From the NCBI GenBank assembly GCA_030674915.1, contig JASXSV010000005.1, positions 62,001 through 126,000 on the forward strand: 64,000 nucleotides of DNA, read 5' to 3'. The stretch is from Candidatus Endonucleibacter bathymodioli (GTDB lineage: Bacteria; Pseudomonadota; Gammaproteobacteria; Pseudomonadales; Endozoicomonadaceae). A program made the position numbers and the translations under genes. Shown one piece after another: positions 42,641 to 51,548 of this stretch. Every line of letters begins with the position of its first letter. The stretch's first letter is position 1. The notes under the pieces were generated by a model. It saw nothing but the letters and a program-made list of their open reading frames with translations, did no database searches and was not told the origin of the DNA.

Positions 42641-42754
42641 CAGGTAAAGGCATGAAGAGTACTCCCCATCTCTCCACACTCTTCAACCGATGCTGAACTA
42701 TTCGCGAATACACTACTTGTTTTGTTACTACCTCTAGTTTGGCTGTTTGTTATC

Positions 42755-42839
42755 TATACCCATTCCCTTTGAAGCTTAGGGATTGTTGACTGGCTTGCTG
42801 GTTTTTCGCCTACCCACACTGTCAACGGAAACTGGTATA
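42755..42839. repeat. Dispersed repeat, inverted, overlapping a coding sequence
   Basis: TATACCCATTCCCTTTGAAG at one end and AACGGAAACTGGTATA at the other, with TTTTTCGCCTACCCACACTG inside. About 63 bases of it form the 3' end of the PliI-like gene (stop at 42776-42778). Confidence 0.7.
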
Positions 42840-43270
42840 GTAACTTTTTTTAGCGCTACTATTGGATCTTCATTAGCGAGTATATCCTTTATTTTAGACC
42901 TTAAAATAATCTGCTGATTACGGATAGAAAAGGCATATGCGGAAATATACCCTCCACTACCTACAGATCTTACTATAACAATAATTTCTAGCTGATGGTC
43001 ATTAGTAATATCAACTAAATCAACTTTTTCAATTACCCCGTCGCGGGAAAGCACCAAACCAGAGCTAAAAAAAGTCATTTCATCTCCTGGCAAAGCTGCT
43101 TCATAAAGCCTTATGCTGAAGCTACCGATAGAGCGAGCTTCAAACATACCTTCTTCAATGACTACTGTCTCACCTGACGGTAATTTAATTTTTCCCACAA
43201 AACTATCATTTTGGTGCGATTGCATGCATCCCACTAGAGGTAACATTAATATAAACAACGCAATTTTCAT
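42776..43270 (-). CDS. PliI-like lipoprotein, putative inhibitor of i-type (invertebrate) lysozyme
   Basis: A 164-residue secreted lipoprotein: signal peptide with lipobox LVGC, then a compact beta-rich domain. GETVVIEEGMFEARSIGSFS, LVLSRDGVIEKVDLVDITND and EIIVIVRSVGSGGYISAYAF follow the order of the PliI family (Aeromonas-type inhibitors of i-type lysozyme) as I remember it, including an SGGY loop near the inhibitor SGxxY motif. A role in surviving invertebrate lysozyme is plausible but inferred. ATG at 43270 has AAGAGG upstream. The final about 20 residues (VSVDSVGRRKTSKPVNNP) are encoded by a dispersed repeat and are not family sequence, so the original C-terminus was replaced. Confidence 0.6.
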   Translation of the reverse strand: MKIALFILMLPLVGCMQSHQNDSFVGKIKLPSGETVVIEEGMFEARSIGSFSIRLYEAALPGDEMTFFSSGLVLSRDGVIEKVDLVDITNDHQLEIIVIVRSVGSGGYISAYAFSIRNQQIILRSKIKDILANEDPIVALKKVTIPVSVDSVGRRKTSKPVNNP

Positions 43271-43298
43271 ACACACCTCTTAAAGTCTCGTACTAGTA

Positions 43299-43715
43299 TT
43301 ACCAGGAACCTGTATTTTCCATTTTTGACCACTTATTGTGTGGTCGCAGACGCTCTCCTGACTGAAGAAGTTCTATAGATATACCGCTGGGGTCTTTTAT
43401 AAATGCCATATACCCATCCTTTGGAGGCCTGAGAATAACCACCCCCGAGTCTTCCAGCTTTTGACATAGATCATAAATATTTTCCACGGAAAAGGCTAAA
43501 TGTCCGAATGAATTACCAGACTGATATTCATTTACGCCCCAGTTGTGGGTTAGTTCAATTTCTGGCTCACCCTCTGCTGTCGCAAGATAGTATAAAGAAA
43601 ATTGGCCATTCTCGTAGTCTCTTCTTCTCAATAACTTTAAACCAAGAGCCTCCTCGTAGAATGCTAACGACTTTTCGATATCTACTACACGAATCATAGC
43701 ATGTAAATATTTCAT
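43299..43715 (-). CDS. gloA: Lactoylglutathione lyase (glyoxalase I)
   Basis: Isomerises the methylglyoxal-glutathione adduct in detoxification. It has 138 residues from the ATG at 43715, preceded by GAGGATAAA; 26 extra in-frame codons upstream are discounted. Metal ligands as in Ni-type GloA: His in MKYLHAMIRV, Glu in EPEIELTHNWG, His in SFGHLAFSV and Glu in GISIELLQ. Two vicinal-oxygen-chelate half-domains are complete. Just upstream of, and co-directional with, the PliI-like gene. Confidence 0.93.
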   Translation of the reverse strand: MKYLHAMIRVVDIEKSLAFYEEALGLKLLRRRDYENGQFSLYYLATAEGEPEIELTHNWGVNEYQSGNSFGHLAFSVENIYDLCQKLEDSGVVILRPPKDGYMAFIKDPSGISIELLQSGERLRPHNKWSKMENTGSW

Positions 43716-43888
43716 TTTATCCTCATGGGCAGCACCTGGTGTAAAGAAAAATAAACCTTGCCTATAATACCCTCCCTCAAGGGTAGTGGGCATATGCGTT
43801 TTGTTTATGCTTTAATTGTTATCAGAAGATTAGTAGACATCAGATTAAACTGTAATTCAATAAACTCGTCTGTAGCGTAACACTTTAT

Positions 43889-44013
43889 ATACCAATTACC
43901 ATTGAAGGTATGAGCAGGCAACGAATGAGCAAAGCCCTATAAGCCAACTAGTAGGTGGTGATAGAGTGAATGAGAGCAGCCAACAACCTCATACTTCCAA
44001 GAGGAATTGGTAT
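43889..44013. repeat. Dispersed palindromic intergenic repeat, best-preserved copy
   Basis: 125 bases with imperfect inverted ends of about 26 bases: ATACCAATTACCATTGAAGG at the left and CCAAGAGGAATTGGTAT at the right. The internal order is GTATGAGCAGGCAACGAATG, AGCAAAGCCC, TAGTAGGTGG, GAATGAGAGCAGCCAACAAC. It codes for nothing. Used as the reference for the family. Confidence 0.85.
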
Positions 44014-44088
44014 CACATATAACTACAGCATTTGAAAGTGCAAAGATGCATGGCTATTGCTTTGAAGGTTTAAAAAAAAGAGAGGACG

Positions 44089-45429
44089 GTGTTGTTAAGA
44101 TGCACTATTTATCGTCGTGTTTGGCAATTTGCTTGGCCTGCGATTATTTCAAACATATCTGTACCCCTTATGGGATTAGTGGATACGGCTATTCTTGGCC
44201 ACCTGCCATCGGCAGAGTATCTTGGCGGCGTAGCCATCGGAGCGACTATTTTTAGTTTTTTGTTCTGGGCTTTTGGTTTTCTAAGGATGGGAACAACCGG
44301 ATTGGTTGCTCAGGCCTATGGCCGAGGAGATCACGAGGCCTTAGGTCAGTGGTTATTACAATCTGTGATTCTAGCGTTAATGATTGGACTGGTAATTGTA
44401 ATTGTGTCACCGATGATCATTACCCCAGTTTTATCTTTATTTGGTGGTAGTACACATTTAACTGAGCAAGCTCGTATTTATTTTGAAGTTAGAATTTTTT
44501 CGACACCTGCAGTGTTATGTAATTATGTTGTAGTTGGTTGGTTGTTGGGGGTGCAGAAGCCCAAAGGGCCGCTTATTATACTAGTGGTCGCTAATATCGT
44601 AAATATTCTGTTGGATTTACTATTAGTACTAAGATTGGGCATGGCCACGGAAGGGGCGGCGGCGGCGACGGTGATTGCTGATTATGTTGGCTTAAGCCTG
44701 GGATTACTATTAATTTGGAGGTGGCGAAGGATTTGCAGCCACTTCGAACGAATTTTTGATTGGGCAAGACTAATAGATTTCAGTGCTTTTAAAAAACTAT
44801 TGCTATTAAATCGACATTTATTTGTCCGAACCTTATGCCTGTTATTTGTTCAGGCTTTTTTTACCGCCGCAGGGGCTAAGCAAGGCGATGAAGTGTTGGC
44901 AGCTAATGCGCTACTACTAAATTTATTACTGCTTACCTCTAATGCCCTAGATGGCTTTGCGCATGCTGCGGAGGCTTTGGTTGGAGAGGCCTTGGGGCAG
45001 AATAAATTGGATAAGTTCCGAGGCATCGTTAAGGTAACGGGTTTTTTCTCTCTGATTTTTGGTCTGTTGTTTATGCTATTGTTCGCGGTAGGAGGTGATT
45101 GGTTGCTGGGCGTTATGACAGATATTTCTGAGGTAAGGGCTATCTCCAGGATTTATTTGCCTTGGCTAATCGGTATGCCGCTAATTGCAGTATGGTGTTA
45201 TTGGCTTGACGGCCTTTTTATTGGCGCATTAGAAGCCCGTATAATGCAGCATACGGCGACAATAGCGACAATCGCCGTATTCCTACCCTGTTGGTATGCG
45301 GCTCAAGGACTAGGAAATCATGGTTTATGGCTAGCTTATAGTTTGTTTATGGCTGCCAGAGGTATTGGACTGCTACTGGCTTACCGGTGGCTAGACGTTA
45401 GAAATCGTTGGCAATTGCCTGGAAGATAG
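44089..45429 (+). CDS. dinF: MATE-family efflux transporter (DinF-like)
   Basis: A 446-residue protein with twelve membrane helices arranged as two six-helix halves. RVWQFAWPAIISNISVPLMG and GLVDTAILGHLPSAEYLGGV are the DinF-type N-terminus; GTTGLVAQAYGRGD and LDGFAHAAEALVGEALGQNK are the paired family motifs of each half. Exports cationic or toxic compounds with H+ or Na+; substrate unknown. The start is GTG at 44089, or TTG at 44092 with GAGG six bases upstream. tusA follows 45 bases later. Confidence 0.88.
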   Translation: MLLRCTIYRRVWQFAWPAIISNISVPLMGLVDTAILGHLPSAEYLGGVAIGATIFSFLFWAFGFLRMGTTGLVAQAYGRGDHEALGQWLLQSVILALMIGLVIVIVSPMIITPVLSLFGGSTHLTEQARIYFEVRIFSTPAVLCNYVVVGWLLGVQKPKGPLIILVVANIVNILLDLLLVLRLGMATEGAAAATVIADYVGLSLGLLLIWRWRRICSHFERIFDWARLIDFSAFKKLLLLNRHLFVRTLCLLFVQAFFTAAGAKQGDEVLAANALLLNLLLLTSNALDGFAHAAEALVGEALGQNKLDKFRGIVKVTGFFSLIFGLLFMLLFAVGGDWLLGVMTDISEVRAISRIYLPWLIGMPLIAVWCYWLDGLFIGALEARIMQHTATIATIAVFLPCWYAAQGLGNHGLWLAYSLFMAARGIGLLLAYRWLDVRNRWQLPGR

Positions 45430-45473
45430 ATAGCAGGGGAATGGTAAACTGTAAAATTCTGGAGTAGGTATTA

Positions 45474-45713
45474 TTGGAAACTATTAGAATTAATCACGAA
45501 TTGGATACTTCTGGGCTGTGCTGCCCTGAGCCGGTGATGCTACTTCACAAGAAAATACAGGAAATGGCTTCAGGTGAGGTAGTACGCGTTATTGCCACCG
45601 ATCCGTCAACGCAAAGGGATATTCCTAAATTCTGCGTTTTTCTGAATCATGATCTATTAAAGAGTGAAGAGCAGGAAAATAATTTTTACTACCTGATCCG
45701 AAAAGCATCCTGA
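45474..45713 (+). CDS. tusA: Sulfur carrier protein TusA
   Basis: A 79-residue persulfide carrier used in tRNA 2-thiouridine synthesis and sulfur trafficking. The CPxP motif is in DTSGLCCPEPVMLLHKKI (the second Cys is the sulfur-carrying one), with VIATDPSTQRDIPKFC typical of the family. TTG start at 45474 with AGG five bases upstream. Probably co-transcribed with the MATE gene. Confidence 0.92.
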   Translation: METIRINHELDTSGLCCPEPVMLLHKKIQEMASGEVVRVIATDPSTQRDIPKFCVFLNHDLLKSEEQENNFYYLIRKAS

Positions 45714-46360
45714 ATATGCAGCCTGTAAATATAACTGTAGAATCTCCTATTTCTGACACTCTTGAGTTAATGCTAAAAAATAGACTATATAAATGAACAC
45801 TAAGAAAAGTCAGGCGCATGCGCACTTTAGCTGTACAAAAATATTAAAGCCACTGATGACTTAAAAACGTTCTGTGCCAGTTTACTAAAATAACCACTGA
45901 AGCGACCTTTTGAGCAGAGACTAAAGCGAATACTGGTAATACTGGTTTATGCCGATTGTGCAGTAGATCTATCCCGAGACAATACGGCAAATAGGCGCAT
46001 GGACGCTATTTCATATAAAGCGCTTTCACCCCTTCATCGCTCAGACTATACCTCTGCTGAAGACAATCAACTTATATAATGATTACCAAGTGATAGTGGC
46101 CTGCCATTACCTTGTTTTGGACAATAACGCTAATAACGCTAATTATGTCTGCGCCATGGAACAAGGTTCTCCTTTTTTGGCAAGAATCATTCCTTCCGTG
46201 CCTTTCACCATTTTTGAACAAATTAGCTTCCTGTAAAACTTAGTAGTTGCCTCATGGCGAAATCCAAATATTAAGTGATAATGGAATTATCTAATGCCTA
46301 TTAGTTAATTCCAACATCCATAACACAAATTAAAAACATGATATTTTTCAACACCATAAA
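45714..46360. other. Long intergenic region with degenerate coding traces
   Basis: About 650 bases. From 45950 to 46078 a plus-strand frame reads VILVYADCAVDLSRDN and MDAISYKALSPLHRSDY before a stop, with stops upstream in all joins; it looks like a decayed gene but is not identifiable. No dispersed repeat or RNA gene is seen here. A 66-codon frame at 45625-45825 is a shadow of tusA. Confidence 0.3.
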
Positions 46361-47707
46361 TTAAAATCGTTCATAACTAATTAACTTCTTAAATTCAGAA
46401 ATCTCTTTGTCTTTTTCTTTTTTTATCAGAGCAGCCTCTTCCTTCTCTGTTAGTCCTGATACTCCTTCAACTTCACCAGGTTGTTTTTCCATTTCACTTA
46501 TCTCATTATCAATATTTCCGTGTTTTTCTATAAATACTGCTAACTCAGTTTGCTTTTCATGTTTTTGCACCAGAGCATACTTCAGAGATTGTTCGCCATC
46601 AGTTATTTGTTGAAATAATTTTTGAATATTGTTTTCCATGCCACGTCCTTCCTTATTCGTAGCTTCAACAATGTCTTGACGCAGGATTAAAATAGATTTA
46701 GCTAAACTATTTATTTCACCTTGCAAAGATTCCACCCCATGGTGTAAATTCATCAACCCATATGCATACTCGTCTTTTGATTTACTCGTTTTATCAAGTT
46801 TTTCATTCTCATTACTAGGCATTAGATTGCTAGTTCTAGTAGATCTATCAGCACTACCATTCATGTCACTATACCTTACATTAAGATCTCCCTTGAATTC
46901 TTCTAACATGGCTTTTTTTAACTCTTTCATCTCCAATTTCAAATCTGATCTTTCGTCCTGAATATCTTTAATTCTATCCTGATCGTTATTGTAATCTTTA
47001 AAACCAGCGCTATCGTTAAACTCGCTAGAAAACTGCTCAAGTTGCTTATGTCTTATCTCTAAATTTCCAGAGCGAGGCGCTGAAATCTCAATATTATTCT
47101 TCTCACCAGGAATTGTAAGAATCATACTAGTCTTTACTGTATCTACAATAGAAGGCATATCTAAGACATTTAGACTATCAGAATGCTCATCTCTAAATAA
47201 TTCCCCTCTATCTTTCAAACCAACCATTTCTTCTTTTAACTTTTGTAATGCATTACACTTTTCATTGTAAGATTCACGTATCGACCCTAGTTCTTTTTGC
47301 GTATCTGTAGAGCATTTTCCAAATGAACCTGAATCAATCTTACTGAAGCTTTCATTGAATACAAAGCGCTTAGCCATAGATAATTTATGCACTATTTCTT
47401 TGACTGCTCCTCTTCCTATATTAATCATCTTGCTCTTAATCGTGGCAACAACTCCAGGTTTTGCTTTTCTGACTTTCCTCAGTGTAATGGCTTTTTCCTT
47501 AGGCTTAGCCGAAACCTTACCATCCGCAGCATCCGCAGCATCCGCAGCAGCACTTTTCTTCAACCCCTTAATAGAAGAAAGATCCTCCATAGACACTGTT
47601 TTCCCTTTAAAAGACCCACTTTTTTTATAAAGAGCTGGTGAAGTGCTAGCCAGATCCAAAGCCTTAATTATGTTACCACCGCTTGAACCATCAATTCCTG
47701 ATGCCAT
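46361..47707 (-). CDS. Coiled-coil protein with Ser/Ala-rich N-terminus, unknown
   Basis: A 448-residue hydrophilic protein. Residues 1-60 are Ser/Gly/Ala-rich without a signal peptide; residues 52-60 contain an AADAADAAD tandem encoded by 9-base repeats. Residues 130-180, 240-290 and 330-430 are strongly predicted coiled coil by heptad pattern (for example KLKEEMVGLKDRGEL). No enzyme motif. The N-terminal composition would suit a type III secreted effector, which is inference. GAGGAG lies seven bases before the ATG. It lies 143 bases downstream of the large surface protein A, on the same strand. Confidence 0.6.
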   Translation of the reverse strand: MASGIDGSSGGNIIKALDLASTSPALYKKSGSFKGKTVSMEDLSSIKGLKKSAAADAADAADGKVSAKPKEKAITLRKVRKAKPGVVATIKSKMINIGRGAVKEIVHKLSMAKRFVFNESFSKIDSGSFGKCSTDTQKELGSIRESYNEKCNALQKLKEEMVGLKDRGELFRDEHSDSLNVLDMPSIVDTVKTSMILTIPGEKNNIEISAPRSGNLEIRHKQLEQFSSEFNDSAGFKDYNNDQDRIKDIQDERSDLKLEMKELKKAMLEEFKGDLNVRYSDMNGSADRSTRTSNLMPSNENEKLDKTSKSKDEYAYGLMNLHHGVESLQGEINSLAKSILILRQDIVEATNKEGRGMENNIQKLFQQITDGEQSLKYALVQKHEKQTELAVFIEKHGNIDNEISEMEKQPGEVEGVSGLTEKEEAALIKKEKDKEISEFKKLISYERF

Positions 47708-47788
47708 ATATAGCTCCTCATCCCTGATCTCTATAGACTCTGTATATTATGGTCAGAAGCTATCAAGAAAATCCAGCAATAATTATTC

Positions 47789-47848
47789 CATACCATAACC
47801 ACTGAAGAACAGTCAACAACCTTCAACTTTAAAGAGGAAGTGGGTATA
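47789..47848. repeat. Short form of the dispersed repeat after surface gene A
   Basis: Ends ATACCATAACCACTGAAGAA and AAGAGGAAGTGGGTATA with the middle missing. A very similar short copy lies in the same place after gene C (59935-59993), so this copy was part of the duplicated unit. Confidence 0.65.
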
Positions 47849-47850
47849 GG

Positions 47851-50800
47851 TTACGGAACAAGCATTTGATCCCTTTCTTTAGCATCTGCCTCATTTTTCA
47901 TGCTTGTTAGGGGCATCTTTCCTATAAGTTCATCTATATTGTCTACTTCAGTTATAACCGAAGAGCAACAACTTAAAGAACAATTATACCTTTTACTATA
48001 ACAGTAACCACCAGCAATAATAGCACCAACTATAGTAGCTGCAGAGCCCGAAACAGCAATAATTATTTTTGTTGTAGAGCCCTCGACAGGATATATTCTA
48101 GCAGCGTCTGTAAATGCCTTAAACAAGTTAATGGTTTTTATACTTTTCTGAAAAACACTAAATTCATCATTATCTACATTACACTCTCCATCTATAAAAG
48201 AAAGTCTAACCAACAAACATTGACCAGTCAGGTTTGATACTTTTTTATAACTATACAACATATTATTGCCATTATGACTAACTGAAAAGTCAATATTTTT
48301 AGCCATTAAGCAATTCTTATTGATAATGTAATCACTAGACCCAGTACAGATACCGATGGAATTGCTACGGTATGGTATACCTATTACCTCTATTTTGCTA
48401 TTGATTATTATATTATCAGTAGCTTTAAGTAGCACCGAACTGGCTCCAGCAAAAGAGAACCAGCCGCCTATCGCAGCACCGATACCTATTGCATCACTAG
48501 AGGCAGCTCCCACCTTAATAGTTCCATTAATAACCAGATTATGATGCATCTCCACAGCTCCAAGCCCCACCACTCCCGCCACCCACGCTATTCTTTGAAC
48601 GCTAGAGTGACGTGATGTTATATCAGTGCTAATACTAACAATATTACAAATACTGCCATCATAGGTAGCGAGATACCCCACTGTTCCACCTAAGTATGTG
48701 ATCATCTGATCTGCTCTTACATGAGTATCTATAAAAACAACGTTTCCTATTGTCGCTGCTCCTTCCATATATCCAACGGCACCTCCAATCCTTACTGCAT
48801 AATCAACCTTTTCTCCTCCACTATAAACGCTTGTGTTCATGACAACAATATCACGCAGCTCTGCATCGCCCACCATTACTCCAACCACACCACCTACGGT
48901 GAAATAGGTACCATATTTAACATTTGCACTGAGATAACAGTCTATTTTACTGTCTATTATAGTTATCTGCTCAATTCTAGACGACCCGGCCATTTTCTCG
49001 GCCACAGTACCTATATATATAGCCTTAGAATTGATAGCGTTGCTTACATCTTGCACATAAAAATAGCCACTCTTAATATCAACTAAGCGCACAAGTGCAT
49101 TATCTTTCATTACTTTAGCAACTACCGAATAACATTCTTGAGAAGCTATATTAGCATTACTGATAGTTAAGTTCTGAACGGTACCTGCATCTTCAAGGGT
49201 ATACATTAAACAGACTGGAAGATTATAAATGGTATTATTATTTCCATTAATATTACCACTAAAATGACCTATTGGTTTGGTGAAATTACTGGCATCAAAG
49301 CTATTCATGAATTGGTAATTGCCAGAGCTTGGGTACATTGGGGTATTCCCAATCATACTCAAGTCTTCGGCACTAGTAATGTCAATTATATCTGATACAT
49401 TATAAATGCTCATCGCAGAAGGTACTGGAGCTGAATAACTACTAGGGATAGCATTAGCTATAATAAATATCGGCAACGCTATTGCAACAAACTTGCCAAC
49501 CATAGAGCCCAAACCGTTGCCAGAACCAAAGTAACACATTCTGTCTTTACTGCACGAATCGTCATCTGATTTTTCGTCGTCTTCTACTTTAATGCAACAC
49601 CAATCTTGATGTAAATAGGGGTCATCACATTGATCAGCTGAAGTATCAGCATTACAGCTTTGTTGTTCAAAATCAGGTTCGTGCAATACATTGTCGCTTT
49701 CTGATATACCCACCCCATATTTTTTATTTTTATATACATTAGTGTTATTATCTGTATTTGTAGGCTCATTGCAAGGCGTAACCGAATCAGAATAACAAGT
49801 TTCTTGCTTCTCATTTGATTCACACTCCAACCCTGTTAACAAGGTGAATGCTTCGCCTTTCGTCCTAGTATCAAACCTCTGCTTAACTAATGCCGTCAAA
49901 GCATCCACAATAGTTAGATTTCCACAGCGCTCTTTATCAAGTGCCGTCAACTCGCTCATGACTAATTTTATGCTTTTATGCTGGGCACAACCCTTTACGT
50001 TTAAGGCATTTTTTTGTACAAACTTAATCCAATCAACCACTACTTTTCTGCTTTTCTCTTGTTTGGTCGGCGTTGTAACAAAATTACTTTTTATAGCATT
50101 AAATACATAAAATATACCAGATGCCATTTTGCCAAACAAGCTATCTTTTATGTTTGCTGCCACACCTTGTTGCAGGTATTCATCCATATCTGCTTGACTA
50201 AACTCGCCTTTTTTCTGCTCTTTTTTATTTTGTGCTCTTTTCTCAGGACTAAGTCTTTCTTGCTCCTCTCTTTTGTTATGCATTGTATTTAAGCCATCCT
50301 CACCCTCTTTACAAGCGGCAACCAATTGCTCTACTGTTGTAAATTCGTGAATCACATTTTTAATAATTGCGCTATCTAATAGCTCAGCAGTAAGCTCTCT
50401 AGTCTTCAAGCCAGAGTAATACTTATTTCCTTCATACCATTCAGTTTTTGAATTATTATTTAAATAGCAAAAAAATATTTGATCATTTTTTCTTATTTCA
50501 TTTTCTTGGTTTTCTTTTGCTATAATAGAGTTTTGCTCGCACCAACGCTTGCTGTCATCTAATAATTTACTTATATTACTGTCAGCATTATGCATACTCC
50601 AATTAACCAGCGCTTCTAATACTGGGAACTGCGGTACTGATGACTCATTACTTATTGCTGGCACTAGATAAGGGGTTAATAATATCTCTCTCATCTTCAA
50701 TGATTCATCAAGTGCTTGCTTGGGGGAAAAATTAGTATTATTTCTTGCTTTTGATATTAGCAGATTTACTTGTTCATTTAATTTAGCATTAATTAATGAG

Positions 50801-51462
50801 TTGGCTTTATAAGTATTAACCTGGCACTGCAACAATGTCTGAAGTTTAGAAGAACATTGTTTTCCTCTAGCCTGAAACTCTTCTTCAACTGCCATTTTGC
50901 CTTCTTTAGTTAGTAGTTCAAACTTTGTTTTTGTACTTTCTGACAGGAAGATACCAACTCGTTTCTTTATTTCTTGTGTGATATCGCTAAAAGATATTAG
51001 CCAGTCCGGTGATACTAACCCAGTTTTAATAATATCTTGATCAAGATTATCAACCTCAAGCAAAATAGACACATACACTATAGCAAGCACTTCAAATACG
51101 GGTTTTTCCTTAAATTCTTCTAGCTTGCCATAAAGATCGTTTTCATCACACATATGTTGCAAATAACGAATGCTATTATCATTACTCCTACCATATCCAG
51201 AGCCTTCTGCCACGTTAGAACTATTAAAATAGCTTCCAGCAAAGTTTATCGCGCTATCACATTTTTCGTAGAACCAGTTCTTTATAGTATCTTTTTGATA
51301 ATCTTTAGTATCTTTTTGACAATGCTGAACGTCTGGTGACGCATATACTTGTTCTGCATACACTCTACCTACACATGCTAAAAGTAACAGTAAAATCACA
51401 TTTTTCACGTATTTTGAATCAGCAAAAATAGAACAACAACCAAGATTATGTTTGCGGGACAT
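47851..51462 (-). CDS. Large GLUG-repeat surface protein, paralogue A
   Basis: A 1,203-residue protein. Signal peptide ILLLLLACVGRVYA then EQ. Residues about 55-545 are helical with scattered Cys and almost identical in A, B and C. Residues 545-650 are acidic and Cys-rich. A hydrophobic segment (KFVAIALPIFIIANAIP) is near 660-675. DITSAEDLSMIG, FMNSFDASNFTKPIGHFSGN and INGNNNTIYNLP open a GLUG-type beta-repeat region, with repeats such as GGVVGVMVGDAELRDIVVMN and GGAVGYMEGAATIGNVVFID. A membrane helix near 1135-1155 is followed by a Cys-rich tail. The in-frame ATG three codons upstream (51471) sits one base after GGAG and is not conserved in copy D; the ATG at 51462 is conserved in all copies. 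Function unknown; exposed adhesin or host-interaction factor is inferred. Confidence 0.8.
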   Translation of the reverse strand: MSRKHNLGCCSIFADSKYVKNVILLLLLACVGRVYAEQVYASPDVQHCQKDTKDYQKDTIKNWFYEKCDSAINFAGSYFNSSNVAEGSGYGRSNDNSIRYLQHMCDENDLYGKLEEFKEKPVFEVLAIVYVSILLEVDNLDQDIIKTGLVSPDWLISFSDITQEIKKRVGIFLSESTKTKFELLTKEGKMAVEEEFQARGKQCSSKLQTLLQCQVNTYKANSLINAKLNEQVNLLISKARNNTNFSPKQALDESLKMREILLTPYLVPAISNESSVPQFPVLEALVNWSMHNADSNISKLLDDSKRWCEQNSIIAKENQENEIRKNDQIFFCYLNNNSKTEWYEGNKYYSGLKTRELTAELLDSAIIKNVIHEFTTVEQLVAACKEGEDGLNTMHNKREEQERLSPEKRAQNKKEQKKGEFSQADMDEYLQQGVAANIKDSLFGKMASGIFYVFNAIKSNFVTTPTKQEKSRKVVVDWIKFVQKNALNVKGCAQHKSIKLVMSELTALDKERCGNLTIVDALTALVKQRFDTRTKGEAFTLLTGLECESNEKQETCYSDSVTPCNEPTNTDNNTNVYKNKKYGVGISESDNVLHEPDFEQQSCNADTSADQCDDPYLHQDWCCIKVEDDEKSDDDSCSKDRMCYFGSGNGLGSMVGKFVAIALPIFIIANAIPSSYSAPVPSAMSIYNVSDIIDITSAEDLSMIGNTPMYPSSGNYQFMNSFDASNFTKPIGHFSGNINGNNNTIYNLPVCLMYTLEDAGTVQNLTISNANIASQECYSVVAKVMKDNALVRLVDIKSGYFYVQDVSNAINSKAIYIGTVAEKMAGSSRIEQITIIDSKIDCYLSANVKYGTYFTVGGVVGVMVGDAELRDIVVMNTSVYSGGEKVDYAVRIGGAVGYMEGAATIGNVVFIDTHVRADQMITYLGGTVGYLATYDGSICNIVSISTDITSRHSSVQRIAWVAGVVGLGAVEMHHNLVINGTIKVGAASSDAIGIGAAIGGWFSFAGASSVLLKATDNIIINSKIEVIGIPYRSNSIGICTGSSDYIINKNCLMAKNIDFSVSHNGNNMLYSYKKVSNLTGQCLLVRLSFIDGECNVDNDEFSVFQKSIKTINLFKAFTDAARIYPVEGSTTKIIIAVSGSAATIVGAIIAGGYCYSKRYNCSLSCCSSVITEVDNIDELIGKMPLTSMKNEADAKERDQMLVP

Positions 51463-51548
51463 ACTACACATACTCCAAACACATTAAGTTTTACTAAAGA
51501 CAGTAGATAAATAATTTTAGAACAAATAATTACCATGGAACATTACTA

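Noticed and set aside
49584..49823. 79-codon frame repeated in genes A and C
   Set aside because: It appears in both only because the linker DNA is duplicated; it is an alternate frame of the surface protein.
50014..50292. 92-codon plus-strand frame conserved opposite A, B and C
   Set aside because: Conservation follows from near-identity of the coding strand; no ribosome site or protein-like composition.
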